Shown piece after piece: positions 9,367 through 18,110 of a DNA stretch of 64,000 bases. The notes beneath the pieces were generated by a model. The model saw only the letters and a list, made by a program, of their open reading frames with translations, was not told where the DNA came from and made no database searches. Within the stretch, counting starts at the first letter, position 1. Every line of letters starts with the position of its first letter. This stretch comes from Saprospiraceae bacterium UBA1994. GTDB taxonomy: Bacteria > Bacteroidota > Bacteroidia > Chitinophagales > Saprospiraceae. Both the position numbers and the translations under genes were made by a program. The stretch lies in contig DDCY01000012.1 in NCBI GenBank assembly GCA_002335865.1, positions 1-64,000 of the forward strand, read 5' to 3'.

Positions 9367-9972
9367 ATGCAAATATCAAAATATATAATAAGCATAATAG
9401 TACTGAGTATTTTGATTATAAGTTGCAGTGGAGAAGTGACTGTACCAGTGCCAAAACCCAGGATGTATCCGAGAGTAGATTTTCCAAATCGGGAATATCA
9501 AGCGTATAACAGTCCAGATTGCAACTACAGCTTTGAGTACCCTAAGTATGCAAATGTCATACAGGATAAATATCAATTTGGAGATCAATCGGTTAACGAG
9601 TGTTGGTTCAATTTAGAGTTTTCTAATCTCAATGCATCTCTGCACTGTGACTATACATCGATAGACAAAGAAAAATTTGGGTCACTAATGCAAGACGCAT
9701 TTAAGATAGTTAGTAAGCATAATATTAAGGCGAACTTTAGAGAAGAAAGTATAATTCAAAACGAGCAAAATGTAGGTGGTTTATTGTTTAGTATAAAAGG
9801 CCCTGTAGCTACTCCGTATCAATTTTACCTGAGTGATACGACGGAACATTTTTTTAGAGCTTCATTATATTTTAATAGTCGAGTAAATCCAGATTCTATG
9901 AAGATCATTCATGATTTCATCAAAACGGATATAGATCATATGATTAAGACATTCAGTTGGACGTATCTTTAG
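9367..9972 (+). CDS. gldD: Gliding motility lipoprotein GldD
   Basis: A 201-residue lipoprotein: residues 1-19 form a signal peptide with a lipobox ending LIISC, so Cys20 is the lipidated residue. The mature part has the GldD pattern PKPRMYPRVDFP near the N-terminus, a C-W pair (NECWFNLEF) in the middle, and HFFRASLYF with a terminal TFSW. GldD is essential for gliding and for stability of the type IX secretion apparatus in Flavobacterium. It follows gldE after 34 bases, as in other Bacteroidota. Confidence 0.9.
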   Translation: MQISKYIISIIVLSILIISCSGEVTVPVPKPRMYPRVDFPNREYQAYNSPDCNYSFEYPKYANVIQDKYQFGDQSVNECWFNLEFSNLNASLHCDYTSIDKEKFGSLMQDAFKIVSKHNIKANFREESIIQNEQNVGGLLFSIKGPVATPYQFYLSDTTEHFFRASLYFNSRVNPDSMKIIHDFIKTDIDHMIKTFSWTYL

Positions 9973-9997
9973 TTTTATGAATTAAAATAAACATCTC

Positions 9998-11065
9998 TTG
10001 CTTCAGAAAATAATAGTACGAATATTACTAAGCCCTTTCTCTATACTATATGGCGTTGGAGTATGGTTGCGTAATATTGCCTATGATACTGGATTAGTGA
10101 AAGCTACAAAATTTAGCTTGCCAGTAATCAGTGTAGGGAACCTATCTGTAGGCGGAGCAGGTAAATCTCCACATGTAGAATATCTAATCGAATTACTTAA
10201 GCCTTATATTGATGTGGCGACATTAAGTCGCGGATTCATGAGAAAGACAAAAGGATTTAAATTAGTGAAATATCAAGATACGGCAGAGAGTGTCGGTGAC
10301 GAACCATTACAATATAAACGCAAGTATAATGATCTTGTAGTAGCGGTATCTGAAAGTAGAAATACTGGAATACCGATGATCCTCCAGCAGCATCCTAATG
10401 TGCAGACGATACTATTAGATGATGCCTATCAGCATAGAGCAGTTACACCAGGACTCAATATATTATTAACACAGTTTGAATTACCTTTTACAAGAGATAG
10501 CCTATTGCCAGTTGGTAGACTACGAGAATGGAAAGCAGCCTATAAGCGAGCAGATATTATAATAGTAACTAAGTGTCCAGAGGAAATTACAACGGACGAT
10601 AAAAATAAATTCATCGAAGAGATTAATCCTTTTTCATATCAACAAATGTATTTTAGTAGGTATGAGTATCAGATGCCATACCATTTTATTCATATTAATA
10701 ATAGGGTCGACCTAGATCAGAGTCAGCAAGTATTATTAATCAGTGCAATTGCTAATACAGATTATCTGCTTGATTACTTAGAACCAAAAGTAGGGTCGAT
10801 ACAACATTTGGAATATGAGGACCACCATCCATTTTCTCAAGAAGATCTGCAATACCAAAAGAAGGTATACGATAATATGAAAGGGGATAATAGAATTATC
10901 TTAACTACGGAAAAGGATGCAATGCGATTAGAGCCGTATCGACAACATTTTTATGATTGGCGCATCAATATTTATGTGCTTCCTATAAAAGTGAAGTTCT
11001 GTTTTGATGAACAAGAAATATTTAATGAGTTGATTAAAGATTTCTTGCTTAAGTTTAAGGTATAA
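9998..11065 (+). CDS. lpxK: Tetraacyldisaccharide 4'-kinase LpxK
   Basis: A 355-residue inner-membrane-associated kinase that adds the 4'-phosphate to the lipid A disaccharide precursor. The N-terminal amphipathic helix (ILLSPFSILYGVGVWLRN) anchors it, and the P-loop is GNLSVGGAGKSP (47-58). SRGF and the later DDAYQHR carry family residues. The start appears to be TTG at 9998, 25 bases after gldD. It is the last gene of the mutY-ssb-gldE-gldD-lpxK run. Confidence 0.93.
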   Translation: MLQKIIVRILLSPFSILYGVGVWLRNIAYDTGLVKATKFSLPVISVGNLSVGGAGKSPHVEYLIELLKPYIDVATLSRGFMRKTKGFKLVKYQDTAESVGDEPLQYKRKYNDLVVAVSESRNTGIPMILQQHPNVQTILLDDAYQHRAVTPGLNILLTQFELPFTRDSLLPVGRLREWKAAYKRADIIIVTKCPEEITTDDKNKFIEEINPFSYQQMYFSRYEYQMPYHFIHINNRVDLDQSQQVLLISAIANTDYLLDYLEPKVGSIQHLEYEDHHPFSQEDLQYQKKVYDNMKGDNRIILTTEKDAMRLEPYRQHFYDWRINIYVLPIKVKFCFDEQEIFNELIKDFLLKFKV

Positions 11066-11150
11066 CTAGTTTTTAAGCTGTCCTAGTATTAATTTAATAC
11101 AATCGATTGAGTGTCTATTTGCTATCTTACATCTAAGCAAAATTATTTAT

Positions 11151-12836
11151 ATGAAATTCCTTCTATTTTTTCTACCTACGATAATTATTTTTTCTTGTCA
11201 GTCTTCTGAAAAGGCTACTATGATCATTCATAATGCTAGGATATATACGGTATCAAATACTTCTGTATCCCATACTGCGATTGCCATCAAGGAAGATGTA
11301 ATAATAGCACTTGGGCAAGATGAAGATGTGTTGGCTTTACGAAGTGACAATACTGAAGTAATTGATGCTAGAGGAAATTTTTTAATGCCTGGATTTATAG
11401 AAGGGCATGGTCATTTTTCTGGTTTGGGAATGAGTTTGATTAATCTTAATTTTTTAGAAAGTAAGTCGTGGGAAGAAATTGTTAATATGGTGGAGGAAAA
11501 AGTAAAAGATACCCCTGAAGGAGAATGGATACTCGGTAGAGGCTGGCACCAGGAGAAATGGGATAGCATACCTCTCAATAATATCCATAACTATCCAATG
11601 CATGATTTGCTCAGTGCAATATCACCGAACAATCCTGTTGTGCTTACTCACGCTAGTGGTCATTCGTTATTTGCTAATAAGGCTGCAATGGAAGCTTCTG
11701 GAGTAAGTAAAGAAATGTCTAGTCCATTGGGAGGAGAGATAGTAAGAGATCGTGATGGCAGAGCTATTGGCGTTTTTGAGGAGAGAGCGATGCAGATAAT
11801 AAGAAATATCCTTAAGGAGTATCAAGCAGGCTTGAGCCAAGAGGATTTGGAAGCTGAATGGATGAGTGCTGTAGAACTTGCTCAGCAAGAGTGTCTTTCT
11901 AATGGAATTACTTCATTTCAAGATGCGGGGTCAAAATTTGTTGAACTGACTAAGTACCGTCAATTGGCCGAGGAAGGAAAACTGGATCATAGGCTATGGG
12001 CGATGATGCGTCATAGTTCTAAGGCTATGAAGGGTAATGTATCAAAACACAGAGTGATAGGAGCAGGAAATAATTTTTTCACTTGCAGAGCGATTAAGAC
12101 AGAAGTGGATGGTGCTTTAGGATCATTTGGAGCATGGTTGCTGAAACCTTATTCTGATAAACCTGATTTTCATGGACAAAATACGACGCCTATATCTGAG
12201 GTGGAAACTATCGCGGCTATGGCACTAGAAAATGATATGCAACTTTGTGTTCATGCTATTGGAGATAGAGCTAATCGTGAAGTATTGGACATAATTGATT
12301 CTTTGAATGTAGGAACTGATCTTAGATGGAGAATGGAGCATGCACAACACATGCATCCGGAGGATATCTTAAGGTTCAATGAGTTAGGAGTAATTGCATC
12401 AATGCAAGGTATTCATTGTACTTCGGATGCGCCATTTGTAGTGAAGAGGCTAGGGGAGCAACGTTCAAAAGAAGGTGCTTATGCATGGAGAAGTTTTTTG
12501 GATGCAGGTGTTATTATTGCCAATGGTACAGATGCGCCAGTTGAAGACGTAGATCCGATTAAAAACTTCTATGCTACTGTGACACGCAAAAGAGTTGATA
12601 ATGGATTAGAGTTTTATGAAGAGCAATCTATGACTAGGGAAGAAGCCATCTATAGTTATACTTCTGGAAATGCTTATGCTGCATTTGAGGAAGATATAAA
12701 GGGTACTCTTGAAAAAGGAAAATTGGCAGATATAGTAATACTGAGTAATGACTTACAGTCTTGTAATGAAGAAGATATACTTGGTACCAAAGTATTATAT
12801 ACGATAGTTGGTGGTGAGGTAAAGTACAAAGGGTAG
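11151..12836 (+). CDS. Exported amidohydrolase, YtcJ-like, lipoprotein
   Basis: A 561-residue metal-dependent hydrolase of the amidohydrolase superfamily (Amidohydro_3, YtcJ-like). Residues 1-15 are a signal peptide with a lipobox before Cys16 (IFSC), so the enzyme is probably anchored facing the periplasm. Metal ligands His86 and His88 lie in IEGHGHFSG, further His in CVHAIGDRAN and MEHAQHM, and the late Asp in NGTDAPVED. Members hydrolyse varied amide and cyclic substrates and the real substrate cannot be read from sequence. It stands alone, 85 bases after lpxK. Confidence 0.85.
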   Translation: MKFLLFFLPTIIIFSCQSSEKATMIIHNARIYTVSNTSVSHTAIAIKEDVIIALGQDEDVLALRSDNTEVIDARGNFLMPGFIEGHGHFSGLGMSLINLNFLESKSWEEIVNMVEEKVKDTPEGEWILGRGWHQEKWDSIPLNNIHNYPMHDLLSAISPNNPVVLTHASGHSLFANKAAMEASGVSKEMSSPLGGEIVRDRDGRAIGVFEERAMQIIRNILKEYQAGLSQEDLEAEWMSAVELAQQECLSNGITSFQDAGSKFVELTKYRQLAEEGKLDHRLWAMMRHSSKAMKGNVSKHRVIGAGNNFFTCRAIKTEVDGALGSFGAWLLKPYSDKPDFHGQNTTPISEVETIAAMALENDMQLCVHAIGDRANREVLDIIDSLNVGTDLRWRMEHAQHMHPEDILRFNELGVIASMQGIHCTSDAPFVVKRLGEQRSKEGAYAWRSFLDAGVIIANGTDAPVEDVDPIKNFYATVTRKRVDNGLEFYEEQSMTREEAIYSYTSGNAYAAFEEDIKGTLEKGKLADIVILSNDLQSCNEEDILGTKVLYTIVGGEVKYKG

Positions 12837-12960
12837 TGCGAGAAATAGATTTTGACTGGATTAGTTAATTTAAGTGTGTTTGGACGTCAAATATTTATTT
12901 TTGAAACTAGCGAAGAATTGGATTATTTCCTAACCTTTGAGGAAGTCGAATTTTATTCTT

Positions 12961-13374
12961 CTATTTAGGGACTTTTTTTAATAACCAAAAATTTTTATCA
13001 ATTTCCATTGCTTCCTCTATCAAAACTTAGAGTACTTCTTTATCTATTTTTTTAAATGTACAGTATTTTATACCATAAATTTGAACTTGATATTTAGCGT
13101 CTAGAATTCCATGTGGATATTTCATCCATCGACCGTTTAGAAAGCAAAGTTCGTTATCGAACATAATGCATGAGTTTTTAGTGCTTTTGGATCTTGCCTT
13201 TTTTTATTTTTCTGGGTTGATATAATAAAGCCACTTCTTCATATCATAGAATGGTAATTTGTAGCGTAATTTATACATCATTCCATATCGCTGAGTTAAT
13301 AAATCGTAGAAATAAGACTCTATTTCTCGTTCTTCATCTTTTAGGTGGGATATGTATGATTCTACGTTCTTCAT
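12961..13374 (-). pseudogene. DUF1801 family protein, broken by two in-frame stops
   Basis: Starting at ATG 13374 and reading leftwards, one frame encodes 137 residues to TAG 12961-12963, a normal length for DUF1801 (YdhG-like) proteins, but TAA codons interrupt it at 13204-13206 (codon 57) and 13027-13029 (codon 116). The three pieces each look like DUF1801: KLRYKLPFYDMKKWLYYINP, then LCFLNGRWMKYPHGILDAK, then LIEEAMEIDKNFW near the end. No base has been gained or lost overall, since the frame holds across both stops. This is most likely a recently inactivated gene. It accounts for most of the 718-base gap between 12837 and 13554. Confidence 0.65.
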
Positions 13375-13554
13375 GTATTAAGTCTAGTAGACTAAAGTAC
13401 CTCTATAAAAGAAGTGTGTCTATAATCAAAGTAAGTTAAGTTTAGATCAGTAATTTAGAAAACTATTTAATCCAATGAATTTGCTTCTTTATTAATCTAA
13501 GATAGATAACTGATTAAATTAAATTAATTTAACTTAGCTGATCAAGTATCTAAT

Positions 13555-14079
13555 ATGGAATTTAGCAATCAGCAAATAGTCGAATCCGAATTACCGTCGG
13601 TACAAGACATTAAGTATAGATCAATAGAGAAAAAGCATCGTACAGTATCTATTATAGCGACAACTATTTTTGCTTTAGTCATTTTGGTTGTTCCACTCAT
13701 CATTAATATACTTGGTGGTGAGACTTGGTTTTATGATTACATCATTTACATCTTGAGTTTTTGGATTTTGCTGTATTGCTTTCTGATTTTATTATCTTTT
13801 AAAGGTTTTGAGCATAAGGGTTATGCGATGAGAGAACACGATATCATTTTCAAAAAAGGTTGGATTTGGCGTAGCTCTACGATAGTGCCATTTAATAGGG
13901 TTCAGCATACAGAGATAGAGCAAGGACCAATAGAACGAATATTTAGATTATCAGTTCTTAAGATATTTACGGCAGGTGGTTCTTCTAGTGATCTTAGAAT
14001 ACCAGGTCTATTACCTGAAAACGCTAATCGACTTAAGGATTATATTCAAAATAAAGTTGAGAGAGATGAGGAAGAGTAA
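13555..14079 (+). CDS. YdbS-like membrane protein with one bPH2 (DUF304) domain
   Basis: A 174-residue protein with two adjacent hydrophobic helices (about residues 31-52 and 62-84) followed by a bacterial PH-like domain. The pattern YAMREHDIIFKKGWIWRSST then VPFNRVQHTEIEQGPIERIF, with FTAGG after it, is typical of the DUF304 family. In Bacillus the YdbS/YdbT pair is linked to resistance to heterologous antimicrobial peptides. The next gene starts inside this one (14-base overlap), so the pair is coupled. Confidence 0.8.
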   Translation: MEFSNQQIVESELPSVQDIKYRSIEKKHRTVSIIATTIFALVILVVPLIINILGGETWFYDYIIYILSFWILLYCFLILLSFKGFEHKGYAMREHDIIFKKGWIWRSSTIVPFNRVQHTEIEQGPIERIFRLSVLKIFTAGGSSSDLRIPGLLPENANRLKDYIQNKVERDEEE

Positions 14080-15568
14080 TTTCAATTTCACGATTCCACA
14101 GCGCCAATCTTATGTGGCGATTTTGATGATTATCTGGAAGACTTACCGTGTATTAATCAGACAGGTATTTCCTTTTCTTGTGATTTTTTTTGTGGGAAAA
14201 TCAACTAAAAATAATTTTGGAAATTACTTCCTATACTTTGTGATTGCAGTTGCATTGATAGGTATGTTATATTCTATTTTATCTTTCTTTAGATATTATT
14301 TTCATATCGTGGAAGATAAGCTTATTGTAGAGAAAGGTGTCTTTGGTAGATCGAAAACAATCATTCCTTTTGAAAGAATTCAGACTATTAATTTTGAACA
14401 GAATTTGGCACATCAAGTATTTTCAGTAATTCGACTTAAGGTAGATACTGCTGGATCCGCACAGAAAGAATTTGAATTTGATGCTATAGCAATAGATCAG
14501 GCGCAAGCATTGCGAAAAATAGTTCTAGAGAAAAAGTCTAAACTTGTATCAATTGTAAAGACAAGTGATAATAAAGAAGATTCAATAGATGAAAAGAAAG
14601 GGTATAAGAGTATACTTAAGCTCAGTATTATAGACTTGATAAAAGTTGGTATTACAGAGAATCATTTTAGGTCAGGCGCTTTGATACTTTTTGCTCTGTG
14701 GTGGATTTGGGATAATCTCCGTGAAGCGGGACTAGATCCGGAAAAATATACTGAAGATATAGACCCACTAGCAGGTGGAGTAATTATATTAATTGGTTTG
14801 GCGGTTATTTTTATAATTTTAGCATTTTTATTTTCTCTTATACGTACGGTACTTAAGTATTTTGGATTAGAATTTTGGAGATCTAACAATGGATTTAAAA
14901 TTAGCTCTGGACTTTTTACAAAAAAGGATACATCTGCTCTAGATCACAAAATACAAATGATCAGTTGGTCGGATAATTTACTGAGAAAAATCGTTGGATA
15001 TTATCAACTAAGTCTTAAGCAAGCTTCAAGTGTTGCTATAAATATCAAGACGTCTATCAATATTCCAGGGTGTCGCCAAGATCAGATTGATATGGTAACG
15101 CGCGCACTATACGGAGTCAATGCTTTTGATGGTATAGAGATGGAGTCAGTGAATAAAATATTTATGTACAGACGTATGTTTTTTCTATCACTTTTAGGAG
15201 CACCTTTTTTATTGCTCGGTTACTTTAATAACAACCCTTTTGTTATAATTAGCGGAGTGCTTCTTATCATTTATTTTTTGATTACATCCTACTTTCGGTA
15301 TAAGAAGTGCAAATTTGGTCATAATGAAAAAATGATGATAATCAGAGGAGGGTTATTTGGCGATAAAGCTGAGACATTACCTATTATAAAGTTACAAAAT
15401 GTTGAAATTAGCCAATCTCCATATCAACGTAGAAAAAAACTAGCCAACGTAAAAATACATACAGCTGCAGGCAATGTTACAATTCCATATGTTGACTATA
15501 ACAGAGCTATACAGTTATCGGATTATATATTGTATAAAACAGAGAGTAGCAATAAGAGGTGGATGTAG
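14066..15568 (+). CDS. YdbT-like membrane protein with repeated bPH2 domains
   Basis: A 500-residue partner of the upstream YdbS-like protein. I chose ATG 14066, which overlaps the upstream stop by 14 bases, because the longer open frame before it is only antisense-like sequence within the neighbour. Three bPH2-like units are visible, each preceded by paired membrane helices: IVEKGVFGRSKTIIPFERIQ, KISSGLFTKKDTSALDHKIQ, and IRGGLFGDKAETLPIIKLQ. A role at the cytoplasmic membrane follows from the family; the molecular activity is not known. Confidence 0.8.
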   Translation: MRKSNFNFTIPQRQSYVAILMIIWKTYRVLIRQVFPFLVIFFVGKSTKNNFGNYFLYFVIAVALIGMLYSILSFFRYYFHIVEDKLIVEKGVFGRSKTIIPFERIQTINFEQNLAHQVFSVIRLKVDTAGSAQKEFEFDAIAIDQAQALRKIVLEKKSKLVSIVKTSDNKEDSIDEKKGYKSILKLSIIDLIKVGITENHFRSGALILFALWWIWDNLREAGLDPEKYTEDIDPLAGGVIILIGLAVIFIILAFLFSLIRTVLKYFGLEFWRSNNGFKISSGLFTKKDTSALDHKIQMISWSDNLLRKIVGYYQLSLKQASSVAINIKTSINIPGCRQDQIDMVTRALYGVNAFDGIEMESVNKIFMYRRMFFLSLLGAPFLLLGYFNNNPFVIISGVLLIIYFLITSYFRYKKCKFGHNEKMMIIRGGLFGDKAETLPIIKLQNVEISQSPYQRRKKLANVKIHTAAGNVTIPYVDYNRAIQLSDYILYKTESSNKRWM

Positions 15569-15576
15569 GAAGACTG

Positions 15577-16155
15577 TTACATTATCAAACTCTCCACATC
15601 GAATTGCAAATATTTCGCTTCTTCTAAAAGACTAGGTATTGACTTGATGTGGTCTGCAAGTTCCATCATTTCATCGGCAAACTCCAAACGATAGTCTTCA
15701 TGAAGTGCATTTACCAACTTCACTAATTTTACCGCTCTTTTTATAACATAGTCATTGAGTTTTTCGGCTAGATACTTAGATTCTGATTGGAGTCGACCTT
15801 TGTTTTTGTAGAGAAGTCCATTGACCATTACTAGATTAAATTCGATTTCGCCTAGTTTATCTTTTGTGATCGCGACATGATAGTTGATTTTACCACTGAT
15901 ATCTCTCATCTCTAGACGGAGATATATTGATGAATAATACTTGTTAGGGTATTGATTAACACGTGACTCTATATACTCTCGCATATCATCTCTACGGAAC
16001 TCTAATGTGCCTTCTTCTTCTACCAATTTATACTCCAACTGATCTACTAGCTTACTGTCTTTGGGTATAAGACGCATCAGTAGCTTATCTTTTTCTTTAG
16101 AAGGTAATGCTTTGATTTCTTTCTTGAGTTCTTCGGAGAGTTTAGCTCTAGCCAT
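15577..16155 (-). CDS. Conserved-looking hypothetical protein
   Basis: A 192-residue, highly charged, soluble-looking protein. It has no signal peptide and no membrane helix. The N-terminus (ELKKEIKALPSKEKDKLLMRLI) is lysine-rich and helical, the middle holds alternating strands with YYSSIYLRLEMRD, and the C-terminal half is predicted helical. I do not recognise the family. It converges on the ydbT-like gene with an 8-base gap and stands alone on its strand. Codon use matches its neighbours, so it is likely real. Confidence 0.6.
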   Translation of the reverse strand: MARAKLSEELKKEIKALPSKEKDKLLMRLIPKDSKLVDQLEYKLVEEEGTLEFRRDDMREYIESRVNQYPNKYYSSIYLRLEMRDISGKINYHVAITKDKLGEIEFNLVMVNGLLYKNKGRLQSESKYLAEKLNDYVIKRAVKLVKLVNALHEDYRLEFADEMMELADHIKSIPSLLEEAKYLQFDVESLIM

Positions 16156-16309
16156 TTGATTAGATGTTTAAAGGCACTAACATACAGAAATATTTAATTA
16201 AGATTTGGATGAATAGAGTTCTCATTGGTTATACTAGGATGTATAAGGAATATGCTATTATAAAATATACCTTGTGTTATCTTCGTTTGGAAATAACAAG
16301 AACGAAATC

Positions 16310-16921
16310 ATGAGAATACAGGAGATATTATTTTTAGTGACATTATTTGCGGTGTCTTGCTCATCTGAGCGATTTGTAGAGGTAAAAGACGACAATGGTA
16401 ATCTATTAGAGAAGTATCAAGTAGATAAGGAAGGCACTAAGAATGGCATCTACGAATCATATGATGGTGGAAAGTTGGTGTCAAAGGCTAACTATCAGGA
16501 TGGAATCCAGTCTGGCAAGCGAGTGATATACTATGAAAACGGTAATCTGGAGATAGAGGAGAACTATGCTAAAGGGCAACTCGAAGGAGATTATAAGGTA
16601 TATTACGAGTCTGGCGAACTCAAATTGGTAGTCGGATATAGCAATAACACTATCCAAGGGCAAGTAAAGAAATACTATATATCTGGTCAGCTTATGGAGG
16701 ACGTAGCCTTTATTGATAATGAAGAGAATGGACCTTTTGTAGAATATTGGGAAAATGGCAATTTGAAATGGGAAGGCGCCTATAAGAACGGAGATAATGA
16801 ATTTGGTGAACTGAAAAAATACAACGAAGAGGGTATATTGATCCGAAAACTGATGTGCGATAGTCTAGCTGTCTGTCGGACATTCTGGACATTAGAGGAT
16901 GGGTCGAGTAATGAAGAGTAG
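16310..16921 (+). CDS. Lipoprotein with MORN-like (YwqK-type) repeats
   Basis: A 203-residue lipoprotein starting at ATG 16310. An upstream GTG at 16274 would add 12 residues before the signal peptide and is less likely. The signal sequence ends in a lipobox before Cys17 (FAVSC). The rest consists of about six repeats of roughly 22 residues on the pattern G-x-x-x-x-Y-Y-x-x-G-x-L (GKRVIYYENGNLEIEENY, GDYKVYYESGELKLVVGY, GPFVEYWENGNLKWEGAY), the fold annotated as YwqK/MORN_2. Such proteins are often labelled toxin-antitoxin components, but nothing here supports that role. It lies just before porQ. Confidence 0.75.
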   Translation: MRIQEILFLVTLFAVSCSSERFVEVKDDNGNLLEKYQVDKEGTKNGIYESYDGGKLVSKANYQDGIQSGKRVIYYENGNLEIEENYAKGQLEGDYKVYYESGELKLVVGYSNNTIQGQVKKYYISGQLMEDVAFIDNEENGPFVEYWENGNLKWEGAYKNGDNEFGELKKYNEEGILIRKLMCDSLAVCRTFWTLEDGSSNEE

Positions 16922-17025
16922 CTTATATCGTTACTGATAGGGAAGAGTATTTATATTTGTAGAAGCACTGAAGGCTATGATTCGATATCGTGGGTAACTT
17001 CAGGACTGTTAAGATCAAACTAATA

Positions 17026-18090
17026 ATGAAGAAGTATTTACAATATCTACTTATAGGCTTATCTGTTACTCTATGCGCACCTTATGTATATGGACAGTTG
17101 GGAGGCCAGCATATATATGAATTTCTTTCTTTACCATCATCAGGTAGAGTAACTGCACTTGGGGGAAGTGTGATTTCTATTATGGATGATGATATATCTT
17201 TAGCTTACCACAATCCGGCATCACTCAATTCAGAGATGCACAATAGACTTAGCTTTAATCATAATTTTCATTTAGCAGATATTAGTAATGGGTATTTCGC
17301 TTTCGGTAGGCACCTGCCGAAGTGGGGAATTACCACACACGCAGCAATTAATTATATTGACTATGGTGAATTTGTAGCAGCAGATGATAGAGATGTAGTA
17401 AGTGGTACATTCGATGCAGGAGAGACTGCGATAGTTGTAGGTGCTTCTAAGCGCATGAATGAGCGAATCGTCCTTGGGGCTAATTTCAAGACGGTCTTCT
17501 CAAGATTCGAAAATTATAATTCTACAGGATTGGTAGCTGATCTTGGTTTAAATTATGTCGGTGTCGATAGTTCGTTTGTATTCTCGATAGTAGTGAATAA
17601 TATCGGCGGAGAAGTAAGCTCATACACTGAGAATTACAGAGGAAGCGCACCATTCAATTTGCAGATTGGATTCACGAAAAAGCTCACACATTTACCATTT
17701 AGAGTAGGAGTGATAGCAGATAATCTTCAAACTTGGGATATCAGATATAACGACCCTAATCGTGTAGTAGAAACTAATCTATTTGGCGAGACAGAAGAGC
17801 AGTCAGGATTGAGTAAGGGCTCAGACAATTTTTTCCGACACTTTGTATTCAGTGGAGAGTTTCTTTTAGGTAAGCGCGGGAATTTAAGACTGAGAATGGC
17901 ATATAGACATTTGCGTAGACAGGAGTTAGCTGTAGAAGGCTTTAGATCATTGGCCGGTTTCAGTGGAGGTTTCGGAATAAAGGTCAGTAAATTTAGATTT
18001 GACTATGGCGTAGGGTATCATCACCTTGGGGGAGCGACTAATCATATCACTATCTCTACTGGGCTCATGGAGTTTACTAGTAAGTTGTAA
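17026..18090 (+). CDS. porQ: Type IX secretion system protein PorQ
   Basis: A 354-residue outer membrane barrel protein of the PorV/PorP superfamily. I start it at ATG 17026, where MKKYLQYLLIGLSVTLCAPY forms a signal peptide ending in YGQ; the longer frame from 16990 adds a non-signal segment. The mature start LGGQHIYEFLSLPSSGRV, then ALGGSVISIMDDDISLAYHNP, is the PorQ signature. In Porphyromonas, PorQ together with PorU, PorV and PorZ forms the attachment complex that processes and anchors T9SS cargo to A-LPS. Neither porZ nor porV is beside it here. Confidence 0.9.
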   Translation: MKKYLQYLLIGLSVTLCAPYVYGQLGGQHIYEFLSLPSSGRVTALGGSVISIMDDDISLAYHNPASLNSEMHNRLSFNHNFHLADISNGYFAFGRHLPKWGITTHAAINYIDYGEFVAADDRDVVSGTFDAGETAIVVGASKRMNERIVLGANFKTVFSRFENYNSTGLVADLGLNYVGVDSSFVFSIVVNNIGGEVSSYTENYRGSAPFNLQIGFTKKLTHLPFRVGVIADNLQTWDIRYNDPNRVVETNLFGETEEQSGLSKGSDNFFRHFVFSGEFLLGKRGNLRLRMAYRHLRRQELAVEGFRSLAGFSGGFGIKVSKFRFDYGVGYHHLGGATNHITISTGLMEFTSKL

Positions 18091-18110
18091 TTTTATCTAA
18101 TTATAACACT

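Noticed and set aside
13251..13439. 62-codon plus-strand frame
   Set aside because: It is antisense to the broken DUF1801 gene, which explains the open frame.
16310..16921. Toxin-antitoxin component (YwqK-type label)
   Set aside because: The repeats and lipobox are clear, but no toxin-like partner is adjacent; the label is inherited from databases and has no support here.
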